The notes below the pieces were generated by a model. That model searched no databases, was not told the origin of the DNA, and saw only the letters and a program-made list of their open reading frames with translations. Of a stretch of 64,000 nt of DNA, positions 22,501 through 37,181 are shown one piece after another (positions within the stretch are counted from its first letter, which is position 1; each line of letters starts with the position of its first letter). The position numbers were made by a program, and so were the translations under genes. The DNA is from Erythrocercus mccallii (taxonomy: Eukaryota; Chordata; Aves; Passeriformes; Dicruridae): contig VZRG01000348.1 of assembly GCA_013397435.1 (NCBI GenBank), forward strand, positions 1 to 64,000. Direction: 5' to 3'.

Positions 22501-25500
22501 TATGGTCACAATAATAACTTTCATTAAGTATGACAAAAATCAATGCCATTTGCCCTGTCCGGCTATTCAACTCTGTACATGCAGATTATCTGCATCTGGT
22601 TATCACACTTCATAATCCCAGCCTGGCACTGATTGAAAAAATGCTTTACAAAACATACAGCCCAGGGCAGAAGGCTCCATAAAGTCAATGTTTTTACTGC
22701 TTTTCTTATTGATGTAACAATCCTCTTGTCATGGCTTTTTTTTTTTTTTTTAGGAGAGAGGGAAAATAGATGATATGAGATGATAGCATAAGATCAATCC
22801 AAAATCTGGAACACAACCAAAAAAACTGCTGAGAAGACAGACGCTTGGTATCATGTGCTGAAGGTCAGCATGGGACCCATTGCAGAGCTTGTCTGTGGAC
22901 TCTGTCTCCATCTCTGTGGGCACCCGTGTCTTCCTGTATAAGAACCACTATATTAGACACCAGGAATCAGTACTGTCAGCTCATTAGGCAGGAGAAAGGT
23001 ACTTGCAATTAAAAACTGCAGAGAGCTATGTGTTAAAAAATAAAAAAGAGATGGAAGAACCATCCAGAAGAAACTACTAGTATTTCTGCCACCCCAAGGA
23101 CCTACTTAATAAACAAAAAAATTGAGAATAGGAAAAGAGTTGAATCAAGTTCTACTCCAACAGGTCTCTCTGTTGTGGTGGTAGCAGTGCATCTCTTGCT
23201 GCTGGTCCATTAGCTGGCACACTGCTGTGCTTACTGATGGCATCAACATTTATTTTGGGATGATGTGTATGCAGGGAGGAGGGAGGGGTGATTTTGCTCA
23301 CGGCAGCTTGCCCAGACACTCTGGGTCTCGCTATTCCTGTACTGCAATCCATTACTTCCAGAAGAAACATTGGACAATCATTTGCTCTTGGGCTTGCAGG
23401 TTGAAGAGGGATTGCAGGTCCCTTCCCCTTGGCCTGTTTGTTAAAAGGAAAGTGGCGCAGTGCCTGCTTTAGACTGGCCACATGTGCTGCAGTGATACAG
23501 CTGCCACTGGGTTGCAGAGGACAGACTGGCCAGGATGGAGCTGGCTCCCTCAGCAGCAGCAGGTGTCCCTGCAGCTCCCATTGCTGTTTGCATGGCAGCA
23601 ACCACAATCTCACCTCATCTTTCTCTTTCCCACCTGCAGCATCCCAGACTTGACCCCCAGGGCTGATGAGAAGGAGGTGAAGGCTTGCTAGGCATGAGAG
23701 GGGAGAGGGACAAGCAGCTCCAGATACAGACTGCAGAGGAAGAGGATGCATTGCAGTGTGGGGATGAACAATCCCAAATCCTGGGTCCAGGTGTTGGCTT
23801 CTGAAGTCAGACTCCTTCCTGCTCAGAAAGGTCAGCAATGTACAGCATTGTTCAAACTACAGTGACAGAAACCTAGTTAAACAGAAGTGATGAGAAAAGC
23901 CTGGTGGAATGAGGCAAGAAGGAGGAACAAACTCCTTAAACTTATTGGGCAAAGCCTGACTAGCAGCTCCCCTGCTTGACCCAGGGAAAAGGGAAGAAGT
24001 GCAGTGTGTGCATCTGAGCTCTCCTTACAGGGGTCACAGTGAAATAGTCTTTTGGAAGGATTTACACAAGCTGAAGAGCTGTATTTTATCTCTCTAATAA
24101 GACCAGTATTTGTAACCAACTGCCACAGAACCTGTAGTATAAAATACTGTGGCACACCACTCAAGGATCCTCACAGCAATGAGTGTCCACGCAAGTTGGT
24201 TGCATTTTTATGTGCCAGGAACTCACTTGCTGTAGGAGGTATTAAGTTGCAGTGAGCATAATGAAATGCTGTAATGTATGAGCCTGGATGGATGGGGCAT
24301 TTCCAAGCAGACATCCCATCAGCAGCAAGGTTCAGACTGCTGAGAGGCACTATGTCATGGGGCCCTCTTGAGCTTTTGGGTAAAGTAGCTTTTTAATTGC
24401 TACTTCCCCAGGCACAGCAGAAAGTCCTTAGTGGTTGTGTCTCTTAGTTGAATTAGGCTGGTACCTGGCCAACCTTGCTCACAGAATCTTTTTGAAGAAA
24501 CCTTGTGCTGTTGGCTGCAATAAGTGTTTCATAAGTGGATGATCATTGCTGACATGCATTAGATAATAGAGGAGTTATTGTTCAAACACTCTGCTCAATA
24601 AATTTGACTAAATGGGCATGGCTACAACATTGGCCAAACTATAAAAACCCATCTCTTGAAACTTTCTCTTTCTAATGTCATAAAATATGAAATTGAGTGT
24701 AACATTAATTTTACAGACCAGAAGAAAGGTAGCTTAAATAGAACTATTCATTATTTTTTTTAAAAAAAGGTTTTAATTCTTTTAAAAAACCAAACCCCAA
24801 ACCTATCTGTTATTTATTACAGCATTACATACTGTCTGACCGTGCAGCACAGCTTGCCTGTGACAGCTTGGTTCTAAGAAAGCTTTCTTAGGAGATGGAA
24901 AATCCCTTTGGACCACAATCTAGAGGAGTCCAAGCCCACAAGTGTCCACATCCCAGGAGAGAACACAGTTCCACAGGTAGTCCAGTCTCTGTTCTTGCTG
25001 AATATAATCCTCCTCAGAACACAGGTTTGTGGAAGCAAGATGGTAGAACTAGCTGAGACCAACTTTAAAGGCTCAGAATTTAGGAACACAGAATGTTAGG
25101 ACTCTTTTATTTTTTTGCTTTATCCAAAGGATCCCTAGGATCAAGGACCTGAACCTCAGGATCTCCTTTCCTGCACAAGTTCTTTGCTTACTGGTGTTAT
25201 TGAGAAGATACCTCCATGAGTTATGCCATTTCTTATGTAATCATCAGAAATAGACTATCTTTTCAAGGTCATTAATTGCAGTCGAGCTCGAATACTCAAT
25301 GTTTTTTGGCGGCATGCTTATGTAACCTGGAAGTAATATTTACTGAATTACACCTCTCCTAGTTGTGGCTCCTAGAAAGTGAATGTTCATTTCTGAATTT
25401 GAGGAAATCAACAGCTTGGTATCCTAACTACAAGACAAAGTTTTATCCATAATGTTGACCAGAGAATTTTATATCTGTGTTGGCATAAACCCAAAACTGC

Positions 25501-28089
25501 TCAGTTAAGATGCAATGATCTACAATAGAGGTTGCTTTACAAAATTTTAACCAATATCTGTCTCCATCCCAGTATTCTACAATTCTGAACAAATGTTGCT
25601 GGAACAGTTCTGCAGGAGATTGAATATCCTCCCTTCCAGCTGAAGGTCCAGCCCATTACTTGCTGCAGTCTCTAGGAAATTTTCCATGGCTTCAGGACGC
25701 ACTGGAGCTGGCTCGGAGTCTGTTCCTTTAAAGCAGCAAACTGGTTTAGCTAGCACAACCAGCACTTTGCAGACAACTCAGCAATTACAGGATCATGTAA
25801 CTACAGTAAGAGGCTGAGCTGCAAATTACTGTAATTATGAATATTTCTGTTGCAAGGCAAATTTGCAGCCAGATATGTCACATCAAAATTATTTTATTTT
25901 ATGGCTAATTCTAATTTTGCAATACATTTCTAGAACTTCATTTTCCTGTTAAACAGCATTTTAATTTGAAGAGTCTACTACAGTAGTTGTGGTGGATTAT
26001 TTTAGCATTCAGAGGCAGATTCTGAAATGCAAGCATGCTAAATCCTGATCTGAGATTGAATAGCAGAGCTGGGAATGGCGATTAATATCATTATAAAGGT
26101 ATTGGACAGTGTCTCAGAAGAGGCTGAGTTATATCCAGTGCCTCCCTTGTACCCAGATGAGGCTCCCTCTGCCATAAAAGGGAAGACACAAACACCTCCA
26201 GAGAGCTCAGCTTCTGGGGGTATTAATCTCAGAAAAGAGAAGGAATGTGGGGTGAGACTGCTCTCATGTGTATCTGGTTTGAATACCAAAAGCAAAGCAG
26301 CAGGTCTTTTGCATGACCTTGACCTTTCCCAGTGCCCCTTTTTAGTTAGTTCTTCACCTGTACAGAGGTAAATACAGAGAGAATTGGGGACGATGTATTC
26401 GCTCATGGCATTTATGTTCCCAGAAACTGCAAAATGGTCTTGCTCATTAATAAGTTGCCAATTTCCCAATCATTTTTTCTTACAACACAATGTCAGGTAA
26501 TCTGCATCACTGCTACCACCTCTGACCCTGGCTCCAGGATTCTGAAAGCAGTACAGGCTGCAAAGTGGTGATTTCCATGGATCATCATTGTGGAACATAC
26601 CCAGATTCCAGCCATAGTACCATTTTTTAAGTAGACCTCCATGTTTCTAAAACATCAGCCTCCTTAAGTGGGCTTAAGGCCTCCAAAGCTTAAGGCACAG
26701 CTCAAATGTTACTGAAGGTGATGTGCAGCACAGCACAGCCAGTCTCCTGGCTGTTAATGTTCTCAGCATGAACGCGTTCATGGCCTTTCCCTGCCCCATC
26801 CCTGATTGACATTGGGCAAGTGCAGCAGCTTCACCCAGCTCCCTGCTCGGCACAAGGCTGTGACCCGGTGCCGCCAAAAGCAGGAATGACCTGCTCACTT
26901 TTGTCTTCGTATTTAGTTACGTTAGGCTCCCTCTCAGGAGGAAGCCAAAAAAACAATCGCCTCTCTTGCCAGCCTGTTCATTAGCACTTAATGGGACAGG
27001 CTTGACCCGGCTTCCCCCGCAGCTGCCCCCCGTGCTGATTGCAGGGGGCTTGAGGCATGCATGGCATGCAGGGCCAGTCTGGGGCCATCCATGCTCTTGT
27101 CCAGTCCCAGGTGGAACCAATGACCTGGGCTGTTTTTTTCGAGGAACAGCTGCAGGCTGGGGCTGGAGCTGGCTGCAGCAGCAGCACGCTGTGTTCCAAG
27201 GGCTTGCACTGCTGAGATGTGAGCAAGAGGTGCTACAATCTTTCAGCCCCCTGATATGGTGATAGAGGGTGCTTTTGCTCTGTGTCCCTAAAAGGTCTCA
27301 GCAGTCATCACTGTGATACTCGGGAGCTTTCCGGTCTAATAGCCTGTCCCTGAGATATAAAAGCTTTATTATGTCTCCCTGTTGCAGAGATAGCTGATAA
27401 AGATGTGGGGTGGATTTACTTCCACCTGAGTCTGTTTTTCTGCTGTCTCTGGTGTCTGGCAAAATCCCTTCTAAATTTTAGGTGCATGCAGACAGATCCA
27501 GAGCATGCGAGTGTAGAATCACACCAAGATATGCAGCCATGTCATAGAGTAGCCTCACTGCCTTCCCTTTTCACAGCTATTCCCTGCAGTTTTTGTTGTA
27601 CTCCCTGATTATTTTCACATCCCTCATCTAGACTCTGAATCGAGTGGCAAGGCACTAACTCTGACCAAATGGTTTGCAATGGGATTTTCTCTTGGTGAAG
27701 TGTTTGTCCCCAGGCCAATACAAACGAAACCTCCGGTTTCAGGCTTTCCTGCTGATGACTGTACAGCCAGTTTTCACATCCAAAGTCATGTCCTTATGTA
27801 CAAACTGGTGGGTGACACTGAACCATCCTGTTTCTGAGGTGCCATTGGCAAGATCCTGACCCTGAGCCTTTGTTTTAAAAAATAATTTTCCTATTTTCCT
27901 TCCCAAATGCAGAAACATCCAAAAAGCTTTGCAGTGGAAATAGCCTTTGCAGCGTCTCTCTTGCCTACATGCTTTTTAGAGAGTTGTTTTGTTCTAGCAG
28001 GAATGTCATGACACCCTTGTGACCAGGCTGCTTGGGTCAGAGGGCTCCAACAGCTGCAGTGGTGACTGGAAAGAAATTACTTTTCAGAC
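19594..28089. other. Intergenic, no gene recognised
   Basis: No recognisable gene. A 16-T run lies at 22736-22751. A minus-strand open frame of 228 codons at 23152-23838 has no recognisable domain and is treated in the findings. Bases 25800-25935 are an AT-rich, homeodomain-site-rich patch that could be regulatory. Bases 26670-27240 are somewhat GC-richer with several overlapping short open frames in both directions, none convincing. Confidence 0.6.
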
Positions 28090-28560
28090 ACTGGAAGGGT
28101 TTAATGAAGAGCAGAGAGTAAAATGGTATAACAAAATACTGACATGTCGTTGACTTCTGCATTATGTCACAGCCAAATTGCTTATCAACAGTATTGCCTA
28201 TGGTCTGGCCTTGCAAACATCCCTTCCAATGAGGCTAATTCCCATCAGCTTGACGGCTGAGACGTGATAGTCCCCCTGGTGAGGTATCAATTATTTATTC
28301 TGTGCACTCCAAAAGTCAGTGGGTCCCTTTGATATGCAATATGACTGTTAAATTAGCTGCTGAAGGACTGCCGCTGCTTTTCAAGCTTCAGCCCCAGCGA
28401 GAGACATTTCCAGCTCATTGCTCCTTATCTCACTCATTTCCTCATGCAGCAAAGCCCATTTAAGTGATTATGGCCCCGGGTGCGCCTTCCCACCTCTACA
28501 CTGCAATTCACTGTCCCGCACTCGTGTCAGTGAAATCGTTTTGTGTGGGCAAGAAGTAAA
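28090..28560. promoter_or_regulatory. Possible conserved regulatory element (weak)
   Basis: Non-repetitive stretch of mixed composition, without long open frames, with closely spaced transcription-factor-like words: TGATATGCAATATGAC, AATTAGCTGCTGA, TTATCAAC, CTTATCTC (GATA) and ATTTAAGTGATTA. This texture resembles developmental enhancers in vertebrate gene deserts, but no conservation data are available to me and the boundaries are approximate. Confidence 0.2.
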
Positions 28561-31500
28561 TCAGGCCTCTGAGGTATTAGTGCTCCTCCACAGGATGCTG
28601 TCAATTATTTCATCCAGGAGCTGACTGTCCCAATATTTCCTTCTGATGTTCCTCTGCACAGGCAACTTTTCAGAGGTGTCCTTCGGCAACCAAGGAGTTC
28701 CACTGGAAGCACCAAGCAGGACACACCTCCTGCATAACTGTTGTCCTTCTTTCTCATACATGGCAAACTAGATTAAATTCCTCATGAAATTCACTAGCAA
28801 TTTAACTCAGAATTAATGTAAATAGCCAATTTAAAATATGCCCAAGAGGAGATATTTAAATACACACTTACTGGTCATTTATATTCTATTACATTACATT
28901 AGGCTGGAATATCCATCTGTTATTTAGCTTGCCCAAGATTTGTCATTAAATAAAATTGCAACAGTTGTTATAATGCAGGATTTGTTAATTCTGGTTAATA
29001 GCCAAATGTTTTATTACCTTTAAGAGTAAAGATAGGAAAAAAAGTGTGTGATCTCTTGTGAAATAAATATTCCCTCTATTTCCTTTGAAAATATGAGGTG
29101 AAAACCTATACATTTTTCGAATTTTTGGACAGCAAATGAGATCAGTCATCTTGGTTTTCTCTCAGACCTCACATTTTCAGTGAGCTTCTTTGAATAGACT
29201 GAGGGATAGGTATCATGGTAGCTATTTCAGCTGTATAAAAATTATTAATCTAATGATGTGTCTACAACAGAGTTTGCACTGGGAAGTATTTCTGAAATGC
29301 ATCCCAAAGGCACCTCCACTTTCCCTGCTAGAGTTCACATCACAGAGTAGTCTCAGAGACACCAGCTGGATCCCTTGCTGACAAAACTCAGCGAAAAGCT
29401 GTTCCCTAGGGACTCATCTGGTGTGCTAATAGGATGAGACTAGAATGAGACCAATATATATTGTGTAAATGTCAAGTTTCCAGCATCTGATCCTGTTGCA
29501 CTGAACTATTTGCTTAATTGTCCATGGCCTAAGTCAGTGCCAATCCTCAAAGCTCACCTTCCATTGTGGAGGTGTCTGGATACATCCTAGGTAACAAACT
29601 TAGGAAACTCAGTCCTTTGCGGTTCAGTTTGGAGAAGATGACTCCACCCCAGGCTTGCATCTGTCAACAGTTCCATCAAACTACCTACCAGTTAGGACCG
29701 TGCCTGTGGAGGCAGCTTGACCTGCTTTCAGGCTCCAAAAAGTGCTTTTGCAAAACATGTATCTGCAAGTAAGAATCTCTGCTCTCTAAATTGGAGTCGC
29801 AGCTCACAAGTGCTGTCCCTCTTACATGCCGGGAATGCCCAGAAACCTGCTTCCAGGCATGGCATGGCATGGAGTGTCGGCACAAAAAGTAGCTAGGACC
29901 CAGGACTTGAGCAGAAACACCTCCTAATGATACTCTGTGCACCAGAAAGTAATTTCTGGAACCCAGACTATGTAAGTAATGTAATGTCTTCTACTGACCT
30001 CTCTCTCCCCTCTCAGCTCCCAACATTATAAATAACCCTTACTTCCACCTTAAGGATTTTTCCAGAGCTCTGCTGAGGCTTTTGGGCTTCCTATTTTTAG
30101 CTTTGCATTTATTGACAGTGGTTTCCTCCTTCTCTGCCTATTCAGACTGCAACCTAGAGAACACAAAGGTTATTTGATTCCCAAACTGGCTTTCCGTGGA
30201 CAGATCTGTAAAATTTCTGAAGACAAAAAGAGACGTCATGGTTTCTTTCCATCACAACTGGCACGTACAACCTTTGCAAGTCACCAGGGGAGCCATGTGC
30301 TGTCTGCCTTCACAAACTTCCTGAGACTCAGGAACACACTCTCTGATGTCCAGATGTAATCAATCATCTCTGTGGAAGCCAGCAGTGAAGCCTGTCATGC
30401 ACATTACTAGGAGTAGGAGGGCAAGATGCAGTTGAGATAACTCCAGCCAAAAAATATTGTGCCTAAATGCATAGGAAAACTTCTAGACTTTAATAATACA
30501 GGTAACTTTTCCCATTTTTCAGCAGGCATTATTAAACCAGTAATCTTGATCTGTGCACATGTAGTGGTTTCGGTATATACTAGAACTAGATATAGAGTAG
30601 ATATGAACTAGATATAAAATTATTTGAACAAATTTCTTGCCATGTGTTTGGATGTAGTGCGTGGTAGGCTATGTGGGATCATGCCAATTTAGGGTGTTTG
30701 TGATTTGCAAACAAACTTGTGAAGCTGAATGATATGCCCATACAATTTATGGAGTTTAAGGGAAGACATAGCAGTAAATACATCCTGTCAGATGTGGCTT
30801 TTTCAGATGTCCTGTTTTATTCTCATTAACTAAAAAGAGGAAAAAACCCTCAGACTGTGGGTAGCTTTAGGAGCAGATTTTTATGTTTTACAGGGGTAAT
30901 CCTTTCTTGTGGGGAAATAATCCAGAAAAAATATTGTAAAACAGTGATAGTATCACTTTAAGACATAGGAAGATAACTGACAAACATAATCATTTATAAG
31001 GACTTGTATGTTTCCTTGATGTTCTGCTTCAAGCATGGGATTCCAGACAAATCCAGCAAGAGAGCTCAAATGACAGAAAAAGCCACAAATTGCAGCAAAA
31101 ATTGATTTTTCAGAGGTACGTGACATAAGACCCGATTTTCAGAGACGTGCTTAAAGTGGGACACACAATTAAAGAACTTGCTGAATCAGAGATTTTGTGT
31201 ACAAAAGACCAGTTATGCAGCTAACAGGCTGTGCAAATAGACTGTGTGATGTCCTCGTACAGTTGTAGCTACATACGGAGGAGCTGCACGTTCATTGCTG
31301 CTACAGCTGACATGAATGCTACCTGGGAAAATACAACTCACAGTATGGCAGTAGCTCCAAAGATTTTCAACTGTAAATTGAATTTTGACTTCTACTTTGC
31401 CTCCACCAGTAGAATCTGCCTTGAAAAGCCAACAGGTTAGATGTGGTCTCTGGTAGATTGATCCTCTGGGAGTTGAAGTGACTCAGACATTTGATCTGAG

Positions 31501-34500
31501 TGAGTAATTGATAGTAGCGATAGCTTGCCATCCAATCTTTGGACCAGTGAGAAGATGAGGGTGATAGCACAGTTTGTGGGTGAGTTTCAGTGTTGTTCCT
31601 TGCCAACGGAGGAGTGCCAGAGTGGCTTTTGTCCAAGATCATGGTGGAAAACATGCTCCAGCCTCTCCCAGCCTCAGCTGTTTCTTTTCTTATGCATGCC
31701 TCCTTCTCCTGGCCTCCTAGCCATTCAAACCCTAACTATTTGACAGCCTTTGAGCTGTTAATCCTTCACCCAGCCTTCTTTCCTAGTCCTTGGTTCAGTC
31801 TCTGCAGCACCACAGGGGACAGAGCCAGTGGCCTTACTTCAGTCAGTCTTTGTTCCTCTTTACTTTGCTTACCTTGCAAGGCTCCTAGTTCTCAGATGTT
31901 TTCACCATGACTTCCCGTGACATTTGTGCTGCTGCTTGTCTTCTCTGCCACTGAGGTGGGTACCTCCTTCTCCAGGCAGCCTGGGCATCAGGCAGGGGAA
32001 TGTCAAAAATTCAGGAGATACAGGCACCATGCCCTCAATTTGTGCACTGAGAGCCACACTGGCCCCCAATGGCAAAAAGGTTTGGTATGAGAAGTGAAAC
32101 ATACTCAAAGCAGGTGAGACCCCAGGAGAATGTAACAACCACAGTCGGGCAAGATGAAAACATAACCACCATCTCCCCTACAAACGAGTCTGTGAGAATA
32201 AATTGATTAATAACCACATTGCAGTGATGAGTGACACAGAAGGGACCGTGAGGAAAGGAACAAATCTGCCTCTGAGAAAGGCTCAGATAATGTGTGGTCA
32301 GTGGGCCATGCACTGGATAATGAGAAACAAAACACAGAACAGCTGTTCACCTGGTGGACACCATCCTTTCTGTGCCACTCATCACAGTGACTGGAGGATG
32401 TCACAGTAATCTGACTTGAAGGCAATCTAGTGGAAGAGGTTAAGAAATGTGGTTGGTGGAGACAGGTTGTGTCCATGTAGCCTAAGACAGGAGGTGTAAA
32501 TACTCCTTTACTGTATATTTAATGAAGTCCAGGGACTTCTTGCAAAGCTTCCAAACTAGAAATTTTGCCTCACTTTGCAGGCTAGTGTTCCTTTAGCATA
32601 GTTCTGTCTGCATGTACAGCATTGTATAGATTCAAAGCAGCACCTCCCACCACACCCTGAAATGAATAGCTGTGGCAGACAACAAGGCAGATGTGTTAGA
32701 CATTTGTGGTATGAAATGCTACTGAATAAGCAAGCAGTTGTATACTTATCTAGCTTCTTTTTCCAGATGGTCACAGTGAGCAGCATCCTGCAGGGAGCAT
32801 TATAATGGTCAAGTCCTGAGCTGACAAAGGCTGAGTAAGTGTAATAATATCTGCGACTTGAAAGAAAGGATTGTACAATTCTTGCCAAGAACAGATGGCA
32901 AGATAGTGTTCTTAGCCACAACTGATACCGACCTACTAGCAGGAACCACAGATCTTTATTGCAAATATATCTTATAACAATTGATGCAATCCCCTAATCA
33001 AAGAGCATTGACTGTTCCTCTAGTTAATTCCCCCATCCAGTCAGCATTACCGGGCAGTGTCTGGTATAAGGCTTAGCCACATAAGCTGCTCCTAGATTCC
33101 TATCTCGTGAAGATGCTGGCTCGTATCGTGCATTACATCAGCCCAGTCAGATTAGATAGAGAAAGGGGCTTTATTCAGACTGCCTATCAGCAGTGCCTCA
33201 CGTAGATTCTGTGACTCTTAAAGGATCAAAGGACCGATGAGTGATCCAAAACCCAGACGTCAAGGCATCAAGAGATGTACTTGTGGCACAAAACTTAGGC
33301 AGATCTTCTCCTGAAAATGCCAACCAAGGCCACAGCAGCTACTTGTTTTGTACATCTTAGCATAAACTGTGACTCAGATTTTGCACAAGGGTCCCCTTTG
33401 GGAAATTATGTGAATTCAGTGTAGTGGTGAGTTCAGAGTAGATACGCAACCAGTACTGCAGGTCAGCTGATGAGGGAAACTCAATCAGCTACTACAACTG
33501 CTTGCAGCCATGGACCTGTGACCTTAATCTAGACAAGGGAAACTATTTTAGTACAGATTAGCCAGCTAGAGCAAAGTTATCTCCTCATTAGCCTTCATTT
33601 TAGTCTGAGCTGTACCTTCAAATATGTGACAATATAAATTTAATATCAATATAAAATAAAATGAAATATATTCTTTAATATTAATGTTAAGATGTAGCAG
33701 TTAGAACACACTAGCTAATGGATTTTACAATAATTCCTTTTGTCCTAAACTAAGCAAGTACTCACCTACCACAAGGAAATCACCTCTGGTGTTTCATTTT
33801 TCATTCATCCTAGATTTTCTTTTTGCTACAGATGCATTCTCCCTTCCTTTCCCAAGAGAACTTCCATATTTAGACTTGCTTCAGAAAGCTGTTGCTCTCC
33901 AGCCTACCATACATAATACTAAGACTGTGAAATTGGGTTTGCCCTTGACCATTTACTCTGAAGCCAGCAAAGAAAGAGATGGGAAAGGTGACAAGAGAAG
34001 GGAAAAAGTTATTTTTAAAATAGATACACCACTGCTGGTTTAAAATACACCCTTTACACACTGTTTGTAATGGTTAGGGGAACGGTGAGGACATGAAGAT
34101 GCACTTTGAAATGGAGTTGGAAAAATGGTCCTCTCCAAGGGGAAAAGAGAATTCTCATGGAGAGGGAATGGCATACACAGGCTGTTTCCTTGAGGTGTGG
34201 ACAGATAAGGTAATTGTGAAGCAGTTTGAACTGGTACTCTATAAATATGCCTCAGCCAATTTCCAAGCATCCCCACTAAATCCTAGGACGTTAGGAAGTT
34301 CTGGTGACCTCAGGGAGATCCCAGGGCTCATGTTTGGTTTAAAGGTCAGCTGTAGGTGCCTGGAGCTATGCCAGGTTGAACATACACCTCCTTTGGGCAG
34401 GGCTCGTTCCTCACTCAGCTCCTCTGCACACCACCAAACTTGCCTACTCAGCACAAATCATCTCTTGTTACATCAACTGAAGTGTATTTTTCTCAAAAAC

Positions 34501-37140
34501 CCACAGATTAAAAGCAAAAACAGCCTCTGAAATGCCAATTGCATTTCACAGGGATGCCTTTCCTTCTTCTATCTGTATTGCTTTTCATCTTTACTGATGC
34601 ACATTTATACAAACCATCAGGGCTGAGGGCTGTACTGTCGCTGTTGTTTTCTTTTCAAACAGATGAAAAACTTTATCTTTGCAGATGAGGTATAAACTCA
34701 AATGCACTCTGTGCCACCAGAGTCTGAACCCACCTTTGTGTCTGTGGGCAGAGTGCTTCCCTTCCCTTTTCCTTAGCTCACCCTACAAACCCAAGTAGTT
34801 GTGTTTGATACTCTGGTTTATTAAGATTCCCAGACATTATTGTTGCAAACACCAGTGGGGATAGATGGAGTCTTAACATACCAGCTGATAAATAACAAAG
34901 TGACAGTCACTGAGAAAATGAAACATAATATATCTAGGGGAAAGCCAGATTAAAGGCAGATGTTCAAGGGGATGAGAAACCTAGAAAGTCAGAGTTTTGG
35001 AGGTGATCTGGGACTAGCAGAATGTGAAGAATTGCAGGGACAATTTGCAGGGACATGTGAAAGGAAATGCTAGGGACGATTTTGACCCAATGTTACATGA
35101 CCCTGTGGGCAGACAGGCCAGTGTCAGTGGAACGTGCTGAAGCGGATGCCCAAGCACTCACACAAGGTGCCAGACCATACAGCTGAAGGCACAGCAGGGT
35201 GAGGCATCCCCATGCTGGAGCCAGGCTGCAATTTGCTTTCCCCTGAAGCTTTTCAGCATTGTACACCTACTCTCCAGAAGTCCAAATAATCCTGTCCTCA
35301 CCCGGGTGTCTTCCCACCTGCCCGTCACTGGCAACTCTCCCAGCGCTGACAGCAGCAGAAGTTCAACCAGACGAGTCCTCAGAGCGGCCAGATCCGCAGA
35401 GGCTCCTTTGTGCCTTCTGTTGCAAAAAGAGAAATTCACTCAAGCAATAAACAGGAGGTGCAATTTCTAAATGTTTGTGGGCTGCAACACAGTTTCAGGC
35501 ATCAAAAGAAATTTGCCCATCTATACAGCTGCAGATGGAAAGGCTATAGGTCCAAGAGTAAGATTTATATAGCTCATAGTGCCATTACTTTAGGTTAACC
35601 TTTTGCTATCTCCCTTGTGCTTCTTGAAAGTGTTGGAAAGTACACTTCAAAGGGGCATTGATTTCAGTGGGACTCAAAGCAAAGAGTGTACTCGGGGTGG
35701 GCTGAGGCAGGACTGGTAACTTCTTTGAAGAGTAGGCCTAGCATGTTGTATTTCAAGTGAATTTTGAATGCCAACATATTTGTCATTCCTTAGGATCTGC
35801 TCTGCCCAGAGACACATTCCGTCCAGCCTTCTCAAACGGATCAAAGGCAACTTTGCTGGTCAAAATCAGCTGGGGAAGTGTTGGCCCCATGCAAGCTGAC
35901 ATCTTCCTCTGTCACCTCCTTCTCTTTCCTATACAACAAAGAAACCCAAACTGTGTGCCTGAGGTCAGCAGAGAGGCTCTTACACACTCCCTTTTCATAA
36001 TTCAGCACACTGGAATCTTGTAGTGAAATCAGGCCACTGATGAACCACTGTGACACCTGTAGAAGTTAGAAAGCTCCAGTGAATCCAGGCCTCAAGGAGC
36101 TGTTGGCAGGTTCCCTTTGCTTCCTTCACTATTCCCTTTGCTTCCATCATTACATCTGTGTTCCACACAGAAGGTAAGCACCCCCATTTCCCAGGCTTAT
36201 TGTAGCCCGTTAAATAAGAGCATTTTTGTGACATGAGAGGAACAAAAAAGGAAAAGCATACTAAAAGCTAAGTCACATGCATATTCTGTCCCCCTCGCAC
36301 ACGCAGAACATAACATAAAATGAAAAAGAGGTTTTAGATTAGGATTCTTTTCATTTCTCTTTGCTCTCAGAAGCTCAGCATAATTCTCCTTCTGCTTGAT
36401 CTGCCCTTATTGATTCCCTCTATTCATAGCTCAGCTTCTCATGTGACACAGCAACTCCCTATGTCCAGATGTCTGGATGTCTTCCTCAACATCTTTAACT
36501 TGCAAGGACTTTACAACAGCTTCCTTTACAGCCCTCAATCTACATCTGAACCTCTTTCTGTGCATTTTCTCATCCTCATGTTGGTATTCCTAAAGTTGCA
36601 TTGCTCATTTTGAAGAAGTTTTTGAATCATTTCCAACGCTAATCTACTTTCAAAAGCAGAACACATGGAAGATGTTATGTATAAACATGGTTCAAGGCAG
36701 CTGGTGCATCTACCTTTGATCTTATCTTTTTTCATACTTTCCTTGAAGAGTCTGGATAAGGATGTCTTTCTGGTGGATGTTTTCTGACATCTTCCAATTT
36801 TTCTTATATGATTTTATTTTCCAGATAAAGATGGAATCCGTTATTTTTTTCAAATTATTTTGATTTGCAGACATCTATCCTAACTCTGAAATAAAGAGTT
36901 CAAGTCTACTAAAGGCTTCACTGCTTTTTATTAACTCCTTCACTTTCCAGGAAAGCCTTGGGCTGAACCACGTTTTGAAAAAATCTGAAGATGATCCCCT
37001 GTTGATAAACATTCAGTCCCAAGATGTTGGAAGGAACAATGTCCTCTTTCTTATTCCCACCACGGTTAGCATTCGTCTGGCTGTGCGGGGGTCTGAACAT
37101 CCCCATGGCCCAGATTCCTTTCCTGACTTGCAATTGTTTT
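28561..37140. other. Intergenic, no gene recognised
   Basis: No recognisable gene or clear mobile element. The AT-rich patch 33610-33700 (TATAAA/AATAT words) is low complexity. A short direct repeat (TTCCCTTTGC, copies at 36111 and 36132) is present. Open frames of up to 145 codons (for example 34093-34530 plus) show no protein-family character. Confidence 0.55.
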
Positions 37141-37181
37141 GCTGCGTGACCTATCTTTGTCATCAGCCCCCACAGCCCTTA

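Noticed and set aside
27050..27075. GCATGC-rich near-palindrome as a structural element
   Set aside because: Short, and no neighbouring repeats or motif context.
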